DNA from: Alphaproteobacteria bacterium
Lineage (GTDB): Bacteria; Pseudomonadota; Alphaproteobacteria; Micavibrionales; Micavibrionaceae
Length of the DNA stretch: 64,000 nt
NCBI GenBank assembly: GCA_021775965.1
Contig: JAJFGV010000084.1
Coordinates: 1 to 64,000, forward strand
Direction: 5' to 3'
Under the pieces are notes generated by a model. The model was not told where the DNA came from. It saw only the letters and a list, made by a program, of their open reading frames with translations, and did not search any database. The position numbers and the translations under genes are program-made. Below are positions 32,268 to 40,463 of the stretch, piece after piece. Within the stretch, counting starts at the first letter, position 1. The number at the start of each line of letters is the position of its first letter.

Positions 32268-32566
32268 CTAGGTTGCGTCAATTGTTCAATAACTATTTGG
32301 GGAACTAAGTGTCCTTCGTTATTTTCTACAGGGTTAAGTTTCAATGAAACTTCAAAACCCCGTTTTTCAGAAAATATGCCCTTCAAACTAGACGCAAGAT
32401 TCACAGGAGTTTCTAGAGTTGGAAAATCTAAGTTTAACCCGTCTGGTGTTTCGTGTTTTGAGTAATGTGTTGATGGTGCAGCTGTCAACACATCTACTAT
32501 AGAGCGAAAATCTGTATCTTCTATCTTTGTCGAGTTTGGGATCGTTATCCTCATCTCTTGGTACAT
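32264..32566 (-). CDS. Hypothetical protein, 100 aa
   Basis: Not recognised. The ATG at 32566 has AAAAAAGG upstream, supporting expression. The product is a soluble, slightly acidic protein with no membrane segment. It overlaps convergent hflX by 4 bp and lies 76 bp downstream of mazG on the same strand, so it could be the distal gene of a mazG transcript. Confidence 0.65.
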   Translation of the reverse strand: MYQEMRITIPNSTKIEDTDFRSIVDVLTAAPSTHYSKHETPDGLNLDFPTLETPVNLASSLKGIFSEKRGFEVSLKLNPVENNEGHLVPQIVIEQLTQPS

Positions 32567-32642
32567 TTTAAGACCTTTTTTGTATTATTGATATCCTAGA
32601 ACCCTACACTAACATATAAAATATGAAAAATAAATTACCTTC

Positions 32643-33422
32643 TTAGTTTTTAGCTTCTTTACGTTTTTGTTCCTGCCACTGTTCTTCCATCTCCTCGAGG
32701 CTAGTATCTTTTAGGTCTTGATTTTTTACTTTAAAATCACTTTCTAATCCTTTGAATCTACGCTCAAATTTATTGTTACAATCCCGCAAAGCTGTCTCAC
32801 CATTCACCCCCAGCATCCGCCCGAAATTCACCAGCAAAAACATCAAATCACCGAGCTCATCGGTTTTCTCCTCAATCGTGCCATCCTGCAGCGCTTCGCG
32901 CATTTCCGCCAGTTCTTCCTCGAATTTATCCAGCACATGTTCAGGCTTTTCCCATTCAAACCCGATTTTTGCGGCCTTATTCAGCAGCTTTTCTGCGCGG
33001 AGCAGGGCGGGCAAACCCAGCGCCACACCATCCAAAACACTGTCTCGAGGCTTCTCCTTGGCCTTCTTCTCATCCCAAATTTTGTCAACGTCTTCAGGGG
33101 TTTGCGCGTCCGTATCACCGAACACATGCGGGTGGCGAGCAATCATCTTGGCCGTCACATCACGAATGACATCCTCAATATCAAACACCCCATTTTCGCT
33201 GGCCATTTGCGCGTGATAGATCGGCTGAAGCAACAAATCGCCCAATTCCTCACGCAAATCAGCCATATCGCCGCGCTCAATCGCATCGGCAACCTCATAG
33301 GCCTCCTCAATCGTATACGGCGCGATAGATTTAAAATCCTGTTCCAAATCCCAGGGACAACCGCCATCAGGATTGCGCAGGGCGGCCATGACCTTGATGA
33401 GTTCTTCGATTGGGTGGGTCAT
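32643..33422 (-). CDS. mazG: Nucleoside triphosphate pyrophosphohydrolase MazG
   Basis: 259 residues from the ATG at 33422 (MTHPIEELIKVMAALR, the usual family start). The frame also opens at a TTG at 33467, giving 15 unlikely extra residues. Two MazG domains are visible: the first with GGCPWDLEQ and EEAYEVADAI plus ELGDLLLQ, the second with EELAEMREAL and DELGDLMFLLVN. It hydrolyses NTPs to NMP plus pyrophosphate as a housekeeping function. The C-terminal tail is rich in Glu, Lys and Gln. Confidence 0.93.
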   Translation of the reverse strand: MTHPIEELIKVMAALRNPDGGCPWDLEQDFKSIAPYTIEEAYEVADAIERGDMADLREELGDLLLQPIYHAQMASENGVFDIEDVIRDVTAKMIARHPHVFGDTDAQTPEDVDKIWDEKKAKEKPRDSVLDGVALGLPALLRAEKLLNKAAKIGFEWEKPEHVLDKFEEELAEMREALQDGTIEEKTDELGDLMFLLVNFGRMLGVNGETALRDCNNKFERRFKGLESDFKVKNQDLKDTSLEEMEEQWQEQKRKEAKN

Positions 33423-33453
33423 TCCATGCTTATAACGGTAAGCTTTTGTTATT

Positions 33454-33600
33454 TCAAATATATTCAAGATGCTTCAGTTCGTTCGTAAATTTTAGGGGTG
33501 GGGGCTCTCTTATCTCCTTGTTTTTGCTGCATTCCGCTCTCAATTCTTTCAGTTTGTTGGTGTTATATAAAATGATATGCCTGCTTGTCCTTTTGATCAT
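33454..33600 (-). CDS. Possible leaderless small protein, 48 aa, upstream of mazG
   Basis: A frame from ATG 33600 to TGA 33454 encodes a basic, mostly hydrophilic peptide (start MIKRTSRHIILYN; end ELKHLEYI). Its ATG lies exactly where transcription from the near-consensus promoter at 33607-33635 is predicted to begin, so any translation would be leaderless. It ends just before the mazG start and could be an upstream peptide for mazG. Coding status is unproven and it may simply be mazG leader RNA. Confidence 0.4.
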   Translation of the reverse strand: MIKRTSRHIILYNTNKLKELRAECSKNKEIREPPPLKFTNELKHLEYI

Positions 33601-33606
33601 AGACAC

Positions 33607-33635
33607 AGTATAGGAAAATAATCACAAAATGTCAA
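33607..33635 (-). promoter_or_regulatory. Near-consensus sigma70-type promoter for the mazG unit
   Basis: On the minus strand TTGACA (33635-33630) and TATACT (33612-33607) are separated by exactly 17 bp. The predicted +1 is at about 33600, the A of an ATG. This is the best housekeeping promoter match I found in the window. It points to mazG and the small gene downstream of it. Confidence 0.65.
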
Positions 33636-33649
33636 GGAAAACGTGCGGG

Positions 33650-34978
33650 CTATGCCAGAACAACTTCGCCTGATGCTATGATGTCACGACCACGTAAGGC
33701 ATTACGGGTATCGACAATCATCCGGCTGTGCCCGGCGATGAGGTTATAATCAATATCATCATGATCGGTGATGATGAGGACGGCATCATAGGCGGGCAGG
33801 GTGTCTGCGCTCAGCGTCACAGATTCTTTACCTGCAAATTCAGGATATTGGCGCGCGGGCAGGATATTTTCTATATGCGGATCATGGAAATCAATTGCGG
33901 CGCCGTCATCCATCAGTTTTTTCATCAGCGGGAAGGCCGGGGTTTCACGTTGATCGGCGACATTCTTTTTATAGGCGACGCCGATAATCAGGAGCTTTGA
34001 GTTTTTTATGGGTTTACCCAGCGCCGGTTTTAATTTGCCAATGATGTAATCGCTCATGGAGAGATTAATTTCACCGGCAAGCTCGATGAATTTTGTGGCC
34101 TGGCCGGATTGCGCGGCCTTCCACGACAGATAAAACGGATCAATCGGAATGCAGTGACCACCAATGCCGGGACCGGGGTAAAAGGGCATATAGCCAAAGG
34201 GTTTGGTTTTGGCGGCGTCGATGACCTCCCAAACATCAATGCCCATTGGGTCGAAAATCATTTTGAGCTCATTGACGAAGGCAATATTGACGGCGCGGAA
34301 GATGTTTTCGGTGATCTTGGCAGCCTCGGCAACCTCCATGGAGGAAACGGGCACGACGTCTTTGATAAAGATCTCGTAAAAGCTTTGGGTGAGGGTGAGG
34401 GCATCAGAGCTGCCCGCGCCGATAATTTTGGGAATGCTGTCGGTGTTAAAGTTTTGATTGCCGGGATCTTCGCGCTCGGGTGAATAGGCGGCATGGAAAT
34501 CTTTGCCGTGGGTGAGGGCGCTCTCTTTTTCAAGAAGGGGAATAACGACATCGCGCATGGTGCCGGGATAGGTGGTGGATTCCAGAATAACCACCTGGTC
34601 GGGCTTTAGGTGCGCGGCAATATTATGCATGGTTTGTTCGACATAGCTAAGATCCGGCTCGTTATTGTCCTTGAGCGGGGTCGGTACGCAGACGACGATG
34701 AAATCGGCTTTGGTTAAGGTAGCGAAATCGGAACTGGGTTCGAATTTTTGATCTTTAAGCGCGGCAGCAATTTTTTGTGGGTCAACGCTGTCGATATAAA
34801 CTTCGCCTTTGGCCAGCATCTCGATCTTGGCCGGGTCAATGTCAAGGCCGATCACGTGCAGCCCCTGCGTCAACATTGCCTGCGCCAGCGGCAAACCAAC
34901 ATAACCAAGGCCAATAATGGCGGCGGTTATATCTTTCCCGGCCAGTTTGTTTTGAAGATTGTTTAAGTCAAAAGCCAT
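33650..34978 (-). CDS. UDP-N-acetylhexosamine 6-dehydrogenase (WbpA/TviB-like)
   Basis: 442 residues, NAD-dependent nucleotide-sugar dehydrogenase. The N-terminal Rossmann IIGLGYVGLPLA, the ESTTYPGT segment, SPEREDPGN, the central helix with KITENIFRAVNIAFVNEL, and the catalytic Cys in GPGIGGHCIPIDP are present. The SPERxDPGN form favours the WbpA group (UDP-GlcNAc to UDP-GlcNAcA) over UDP-glucose dehydrogenase. The product would feed an uronic-acid amino sugar into surface polysaccharide. It is divergent from asnB. Confidence 0.88.
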   Translation of the reverse strand: MAFDLNNLQNKLAGKDITAAIIGLGYVGLPLAQAMLTQGLHVIGLDIDPAKIEMLAKGEVYIDSVDPQKIAAALKDQKFEPSSDFATLTKADFIVVCVPTPLKDNNEPDLSYVEQTMHNIAAHLKPDQVVILESTTYPGTMRDVVIPLLEKESALTHGKDFHAAYSPEREDPGNQNFNTDSIPKIIGAGSSDALTLTQSFYEIFIKDVVPVSSMEVAEAAKITENIFRAVNIAFVNELKMIFDPMGIDVWEVIDAAKTKPFGYMPFYPGPGIGGHCIPIDPFYLSWKAAQSGQATKFIELAGEINLSMSDYIIGKLKPALGKPIKNSKLLIIGVAYKKNVADQRETPAFPLMKKLMDDGAAIDFHDPHIENILPARQYPEFAGKESVTLSADTLPAYDAVLIITDHDDIDYNLIAGHSRMIVDTRNALRGRDIIASGEVVLA

Positions 34979-35015
34979 ATGTGCTACGAAAATAAAGGGT
35001 TTCGGGGTTAGAATG

Positions 35016-35044
35016 TGTATATTCCATACAATCAGGGCTTACAA
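35016..35044 (-). promoter_or_regulatory. Candidate promoter for the UDP-sugar dehydrogenase gene
   Basis: On the minus strand TTGTAA (35044-35039) and TATACA (35021-35016) have a 17-bp spacer, in the divergent interval between the dehydrogenase and asnB genes. It matches 4 of 6 bases at each element. Confidence 0.4.
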
Positions 35045-35114
35045 GATATAAGCAAAACAATTATCATGCCGCTCATGCTAAATTTTACGAAAAACATAAA
35101 GGCTGCCTGACATC

Positions 35115-36989
35115 ATGTGTGGAATTGTGGGTTTTCTCAATAAGGGTGCCAAAGGCTCTGCAGATGAATGTAGGGACATTCTTGGTGCTATGGTCGGTGC
35201 ATTGCGCCATCGTGGGCCGGACGGCGAGGGCTTATGGGTTGATGAGTCTGCGCGGGCCGGGCTGGGTCATACGCGGCTGGCTATTCTCGATTTGAGCGAG
35301 GCGGGCGCACAGCCGATGGAATCTTCGTGCGGGCGCTATGTGATCACGTTTAATGGCGAGATTTATAATTTTCGGGAGATGCGAAAGAAATTAGAGGCTG
35401 GGGGGCGTTCCTTTCGTGGTGCGTCGGATACCGAGACCTTGCTTGAGGCCATCGCGCAGGAAGGAATCGGCAAAGCTCTGGGGCAGGCCAATGGCATGTT
35501 TGCGTTTGCGCTGTGGGATAAGAAGGAGCGGACATTAACACTGGCGCGTGATCGTATTGGGCAGAAGCCGCTTTATTATGGTTGGCTGGGCAAAACGCTT
35601 GTTTTTGCGTCCGAATTGAAAGCCATCCAGAAACACCCGCTTTTTAAAGCCAACATTAATGACAGTATCATCAACAGCTTTATCCATTACGGTTATATTC
35701 CCGAGCCGTATTCGATTTGGCAGGGGGTTTATAAACTGCCGGCCGGTACGATGGCGGTTATTCCTTTTGATGATGATAAGGAAGAGGTGACGCCGCAGCG
35801 CTATTGGTCTGTGGGTACGGATTTGACGGCGCAAGAAAAAATTTCTGAAGGCGGTGCAAAAGATAAACTGAAAGAGCTTTTGCAGCGCTCGGTTTCAGAA
35901 AGCATGGTCTCAGACGTGCCGCTGGGCGGGTTTTTATCGGGTGGTATTGATTCATCGCTCATCATAGCCCTGATGCAGGAACAAAGCGCAGAGAAGGTGC
36001 ATAGTTTTTCGATTGGGTTTGACGATGCAAACTATAACGAGGCGCATCATGCCAAGGCTGTTGCCGCGCATTTAGGGACGGAGCACACGGAATTTTATGT
36101 CCAGCCCAATGATATTTTGGATGTTATTCCGAATTTATCCGATATTTATGACGAGCCTTTTGCTGATATTTCACAGATCCCTACCTATCTCATGTGCAAA
36201 ATGGCGCGCAAGGATGTGACCGTATGTTTGTCTGGCGATGGCGGTGATGAGCTGTTTGGTGGTTATAGCCGCTATGATTGGGCGGAGCATATTGGTTGTT
36301 TGATTAAATATACGCCTTATCATTTAAGGGCGGCATTATGCGGCATGCTTGAGGGTCTGCCATCGTCATGGAGCCGGGGCAAGCTGCAGCGGCTGGCCTA
36401 TATCCTCAAAAATAAAACGCCGCAGCAGGCTTATGAGAGTCTTTTATCGTCATGGCCGTTTGAAACACCTTTGTGGTCTGAAAAACACACAAACTATTTA
36501 TCGGCTGAGTGGCCGCAGGCGGAAGACTTCCGCAAACAAATGCAGATTTTTGATATGGATGTTTATCTGCCTGGCGATATTTTAACCAAGATTGACCGCG
36601 CGAGCATGGCGCATTCTCTGGAGGTACGGGTGCCGCTGCTAGACCATCGGATCATTGAGTTTGTTATGGGCCTGCCAGCGGGTATCCGGAACAAACCACA
36701 AAAAGGGCTGCTGCGGCAAGTTTTGTATGATTATGTGCCGCGCGATCTGATTGACCGGCCGAAAAAGGGGTTTGATATGCCGCTGGATTCTTGGTTGCGC
36801 AAAGATTTACGGGACTGGGCGGGAGACCTACTTGATTTGAAAAAACTCGAGGATAATGGCTTTGCTAATACGGCGACCATTCAAAATACGTGGCAGAAAC
36901 ATTTATCTGGCAAGAGTGATTTTCATTATCCCTTGTGGAATATTCTGGTTTTACAATCCTGGCTGGAAAGCCAAAAGGCGGCAAGATGA
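35115..36989 (+). CDS. asnB: Asparagine synthase (glutamine-hydrolysing), surface-polysaccharide-cluster type
   Basis: 624 residues. N-terminal class II glutaminase begins at MCGIVGFLNKG with catalytic Cys2 after Met removal, and RHRGPDGEG and NGEIYNF follow. The C-terminal synthetase PP-loop is LSGGIDSS, with GDGGDELFGGY further on. Enzymes like this inside polysaccharide loci often amidate sugar uronic acids rather than aspartate. The adjacent UDP-sugar dehydrogenase makes that attractive, but it is inference. Its stop overlaps the next gene (ATGA). Confidence 0.88.
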   Translation: MCGIVGFLNKGAKGSADECRDILGAMVGALRHRGPDGEGLWVDESARAGLGHTRLAILDLSEAGAQPMESSCGRYVITFNGEIYNFREMRKKLEAGGRSFRGASDTETLLEAIAQEGIGKALGQANGMFAFALWDKKERTLTLARDRIGQKPLYYGWLGKTLVFASELKAIQKHPLFKANINDSIINSFIHYGYIPEPYSIWQGVYKLPAGTMAVIPFDDDKEEVTPQRYWSVGTDLTAQEKISEGGAKDKLKELLQRSVSESMVSDVPLGGFLSGGIDSSLIIALMQEQSAEKVHSFSIGFDDANYNEAHHAKAVAAHLGTEHTEFYVQPNDILDVIPNLSDIYDEPFADISQIPTYLMCKMARKDVTVCLSGDGGDELFGGYSRYDWAEHIGCLIKYTPYHLRAALCGMLEGLPSSWSRGKLQRLAYILKNKTPQQAYESLLSSWPFETPLWSEKHTNYLSAEWPQAEDFRKQMQIFDMDVYLPGDILTKIDRASMAHSLEVRVPLLDHRIIEFVMGLPAGIRNKPQKGLLRQVLYDYVPRDLIDRPKKGFDMPLDSWLRKDLRDWAGDLLDLKKLEDNGFANTATIQNTWQKHLSGKSDFHYPLWNILVLQSWLESQKAAR

Positions 36990-38089
36990 AGATAACTTTT
37001 TTTATTCAGGATTTTTCCGGCGGCGGCGCGCAGCATATGATTATCAACAGTGCCAATGAATTTGCACGACGCGGGGATCAGATTGATTTGCTTGTGGTGA
37101 ATGATTACGGCCCTCATAAAGATAAGGTGGAGGAGGGCGTTAACATTGTTGACCTTAACAAAAATCGTAGCCTGGCCGCACTTTGGCAGGTGGCAAGGTA
37201 TTTGCGGGAACAGCAGCCCGATATATTTTTATCGGCCCTGACCCACAGCAATATTCTTTCGGTGTTGGCCAAATTATTGGCGCCATTGTCCCGGACAAAA
37301 ATTATTTTAACCGAGCGAACGTTTTTATCAGAGCATTTAAAGGCAACGCCGCATATGAGCGACAAAGCCTTGTTAATCGGGGTGAAGCTGTTTTACCGTT
37401 TTGCCGATAAAGTCATTGGAATATCCAAAGGCGTTACCAAAGATATTCAAAATCTGGCCGATCTTAGAGATGAACAAGTGGGCTATATTTACAATCCTGT
37501 GATTACGCCCCAAACGCGGGCGCAACTGGAAGAGGATGCTGTTCCTTCTTTGGGAGCGGAAAGTGAAGCCGTTATTATAACATCCGGCCGGTTGTCCTTT
37601 GAAAAAGACCAAGAAACCCTTTTAAAGGCTTTTGCCAAGCTTAGAGAAGGGCAACTGGCGAGGCTGGTGATTTTGGGAGGCGGACCATTACGGGCGGAGC
37701 TTGAAAGCCAGGCAAAAACGCTTAAAATTAGTGAATATGTGGATTTCGTAGGTTTTGTTCCCAATTCTCTGGCCTATATGAAGGCCGCCGATTTATTTGT
37801 AATTTCTTCTTTATATGAAGGGTTCTGTAACACGATTGTTGAGGCTTTGTTTTGTGGGCTATCTGTTGTTTCAACCAATGCACCATCAGGGCCAGAGGAA
37901 ATTCTAAATAATGGAGAGTATGGAATTTTGACGCCAGTCGGCGATGCCGATGCACTGGCTGAGGCGATGAGGCAAACATTGCGACGGCCCTTTGATGCTC
38001 AAAAACAGCAAGAGCGCGCCTTATGTTTTACGGTTGAAAAAATATGCGATGAGTATGAGGCGCTGTTTAAGAGCTTGTTAAAAGACTAG
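36986..38089 (+). CDS. Glycosyltransferase family 4
   Basis: 367 residues from the ATG at 36986, which overlaps the asnB stop. An earlier in-frame ATG at 36935 lies inside asnB and is unlikely. It is a GT-B fold retaining glycosyltransferase: N-terminal IQDFSGGGAQHM, C-terminal SGRLSFEKDQETLLKAF, GGGPLRAEL, and the E-x7-E motif in YEGFCNTIVEAL. It acts on the cytosolic face during polysaccharide or O-antigen assembly, with donor and linkage unknown. The 3' end overlaps the convergent gene by 23 bp. Confidence 0.87.
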   Translation: MKITFFIQDFSGGGAQHMIINSANEFARRGDQIDLLVVNDYGPHKDKVEEGVNIVDLNKNRSLAALWQVARYLREQQPDIFLSALTHSNILSVLAKLLAPLSRTKIILTERTFLSEHLKATPHMSDKALLIGVKLFYRFADKVIGISKGVTKDIQNLADLRDEQVGYIYNPVITPQTRAQLEEDAVPSLGAESEAVIITSGRLSFEKDQETLLKAFAKLREGQLARLVILGGGPLRAELESQAKTLKISEYVDFVGFVPNSLAYMKAADLFVISSLYEGFCNTIVEALFCGLSVVSTNAPSGPEEILNNGEYGILTPVGDADALAEAMRQTLRRPFDAQKQQERALCFTVEKICDEYEALFKSLLKD

Positions 38090-39365
38090 TGTAGGCATCT
38101 TTGATCTCCTGGCGTTTCTGCGCCAGTTCTTCGTCACCGACAAGATACATCGCATCATATTTTCTGAATTTCTGGAGCCAGTCCGACCCAAAAAATTGAT
38201 TAAGCTCAGAAGCAGTTGGTTTTTTATCCTCTTCGAATAGCATCACCGTATTGTCAGCGACCAGGCCGATATCGTCATGGCCGAGCTTATCAAGAGCAGA
38301 GCAATGAACAATCGGGCAGCCCAGTTTCAGCAAATCAATCTGCGCGCCGGTGTTGCCGGCGATCACAAAATCACAGGCATCAGCAAATTGTTCCATAGAC
38401 GGATGGCGCGAGAGCTTGATATTGCCATGAGCGGAATAATCGGGCTTATCGGTTTGGCGGGGATGGCAGCGAACAAAAAACCGTGCGCCGTTATAAAGCT
38501 CGCTTATTCTGCCGATGAGCGCGTGCGTATCGTCATCATAATAATTGGCCAGGCAAACACCGATATATTGAATTTTTTCCGGCACTTGTTTGATGGGTTT
38601 GCTGTCGCCGGGGAAACCTATCAGAACGACGCGGCCGGTTGTCTGCCCCCAGCTCTCATAGGCCTGCAAGGCAGCGTCGCCGTAGAGCAGGGACACATCA
38701 TAATCAAGCGGCGCAAAGAAATTACCACTTTCGGCGGCAGAAATTTGTCCGTGCATCACAAATATTTGCTTGAGGCCGGCATTGTGCGCGGCGTATTTGA
38801 AGGCCAGCGGCACTGGGCTGAAATCATTGGCGCTGATGGCGATTTTATTTTCTTTGTCAAAAATGCCGTCAAAGGCAAAGACAGAAAAAATAAACGAGGC
38901 AACGTTAAGGGCCTGAACCCATCCATGTTTGGACTCAATATTACAAACAATTCGTAGGGTTTTACGCAAGAATCTTCCGTGCTCTTTTTTTGCGAGCTCA
39001 CGGGCAAAGCGCAGAATATTTTGAAGCCGTTTGATACGGCTTTCGTCTTCCTTGAGATAGGTAGGATTTATGGTGTTTTCAGAGAAGTCGCAGACAAATT
39101 CAATGGCGCGGAAATGGCTGGGGACGTTGACGATGGCCACAGATTCACCTTTGAGTGCCGTAAAAACATCAAAGCGCCCGGCGGTGCGAAAGCCGTAAAA
39201 AGCCAGAGAAAAATAACCGATATTGAAGAACTGCAATAATTTATAAAAATAATAATGGAACCTGAGCGTGAGACTGTCTTTAAGGAGATGTTCGTAGACT
39301 GTTAATTGCTGTGGCTGAGAATGGAAATTGATAATCCGCGCAATGTAATGATGAAGAGAGTTCAT
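38067..39365 (-). CDS. Putative GT-B-fold surface-carbohydrate glycosyltransferase
   Basis: 432 residues, only loosely recognised. The C-terminal half resembles GT-B proteins of the polysialyltransferase/CDP-glycerol type: IFVMHGQISAAESG, RCHPRQTDKPDY and a late FVIAGNTGAQIDLLKLGCP with the pattern of a nucleotide-sugar site. The N-terminal half is basic and aromatic-rich, probably membrane associated. Its ATG overlaps the stop of the upstream dioxygenase-like gene by one base (TAATG), so the two form a two-gene unit. The acceptor cannot be told. Confidence 0.6.
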   Translation of the reverse strand: MNSLHHYIARIINFHSQPQQLTVYEHLLKDSLTLRFHYYFYKLLQFFNIGYFSLAFYGFRTAGRFDVFTALKGESVAIVNVPSHFRAIEFVCDFSENTINPTYLKEDESRIKRLQNILRFARELAKKEHGRFLRKTLRIVCNIESKHGWVQALNVASFIFSVFAFDGIFDKENKIAISANDFSPVPLAFKYAAHNAGLKQIFVMHGQISAAESGNFFAPLDYDVSLLYGDAALQAYESWGQTTGRVVLIGFPGDSKPIKQVPEKIQYIGVCLANYYDDDTHALIGRISELYNGARFFVRCHPRQTDKPDYSAHGNIKLSRHPSMEQFADACDFVIAGNTGAQIDLLKLGCPIVHCSALDKLGHDDIGLVADNTVMLFEEDKKPTASELNQFFGSDWLQKFRKYDAMYLVGDEELAQKRQEIKDAYTSLLTSS

Positions 39366-40288
39366 TAGAATTTAGAGGCCACTTTACGCAGGGCCTGATT
39401 AATCACAGGAACGCCCATCCAAAAATTCAACGGCGTATCAAGCGTACGGAAATCAATCAGTAACGCCTCCCTGGCACCAATTTCTTTAAACTTTCCTCTG
39501 GTGTGCATGCCCATAGAATTAAAAATCACCAGGCTATTTTCCTTGCCGCACATATCAGTGGGCTCATAATTAATTTCCTTTAGCAAATCGGTGTCTATTT
39601 TATCCAAAGGTGCGCATTTTATGGCCCGCCTCTTCACAGATTGCTTGATGCTGTCGTAATATTCGAACTTTAAACGTTTTGAATTGTATAGATGTGTTTT
39701 TTTACCGTAGACAAAAGCCGCATTGCTTTCATTACAGGGTTTCAGGTACAAAAAAGCCCGCATGCTGTTAAACGGCACGTCATAATGTAGCTCGTCTGAC
39801 ATTTCAGGAGAGTTACCATTAATTTGCTCTTTGCGATCAGCATAAAATTTTTCAAATGTCATTTTGGGGAAGACATTAATTTTCTTTCTCGCCGTCGCCT
39901 CAATAATTTTATAAAGCCGTTTGTTTTGGAGAATAATATCTGCTGCCTTTTCATCATAAAGGCGCATGGGCGTGCTGATCTGCTTGGAGGCATATTGCGG
40001 AACTTCGGGCTGTTCTGTGTATTTTTCGTTTAATTCTTGCTTTTTATAGACATCCAAAATCTCTTTGAACTGATCTTCAGGCAAGAAGTTTTCGATGACG
40101 ACGACGCCTTCTTCCAAAAGCGTGCCTACAGCCTCATCATCGGCTTTAAAATTGAAGCTCCCTTTAAATTTCCAAAGCTTGTTGTAGAAAAACGCTCTTA
40201 ACGCGTTAAAGCCAAAAGCATTCAAAAGAATGCTGTAATAAGCTCTAGGCGTTGCAGAGTAGAGATAGTTTCTAATGCGGTCTTTCAT
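39365..40288 (-). CDS. PhyH-like Fe(II)/2-oxoglutarate dioxygenase family protein (first of two)
   Basis: 307 residues. A phytanoyl-CoA dioxygenase-like double-stranded beta-helix is suggested by the metal triad: H168-x-D170 in ELHYDVPFN and a distal His262 in MGMHTRGKF, with nearby Arg for 2-oxoglutarate. An N-terminal helical extension (about 45 residues) precedes the domain. Such enzymes hydroxylate or modify small molecules, lipids or sugars. Placement inside a polysaccharide island suggests glycan or lipid-carrier modification (inference). It is first of a two-gene minus-strand unit. Confidence 0.7.
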   Translation of the reverse strand: MKDRIRNYLYSATPRAYYSILLNAFGFNALRAFFYNKLWKFKGSFNFKADDEAVGTLLEEGVVVIENFLPEDQFKEILDVYKKQELNEKYTEQPEVPQYASKQISTPMRLYDEKAADIILQNKRLYKIIEATARKKINVFPKMTFEKFYADRKEQINGNSPEMSDELHYDVPFNSMRAFLYLKPCNESNAAFVYGKKTHLYNSKRLKFEYYDSIKQSVKRRAIKCAPLDKIDTDLLKEINYEPTDMCGKENSLVIFNSMGMHTRGKFKEIGAREALLIDFRTLDTPLNFWMGVPVINQALRKVASKF

Positions 40289-40325
40289 CGGCTACTGCTC
40301 TTTTGTATAAAAAAGGAAATATCAA

Positions 40326-40344
40326 GGAGGCTATATAGGCCTCC
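40326..40344. repeat. GC-rich hairpin in divergent promoter region
   Basis: GGAGGC (40326-40331) and GCCTCC (40339-40344) form a 6-bp stem with a 7-base AT loop, followed on the plus strand by an A/T-rich run. It lies between two divergent genes, where a terminator is not expected, so it may be an operator or an mRNA leader hairpin. Confidence 0.35.
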
Positions 40345-40463
40345 ATTTTATTTTATGACATTCTTTATTCTTGGTTATCTTTAGTGTACATTCACCATAA
40401 ATTCAACAAGACATGATTGTGTCTTTTTATATAATATATATCAATAGGTTAAGAGGGTACAAG

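Noticed and set aside
38277-38957. Plus-strand frame (226 codons) inside the GT-B-like gene
   Set aside because: Shadow; the minus-strand frame is longer and has GT-B-type motifs and operon spacing.
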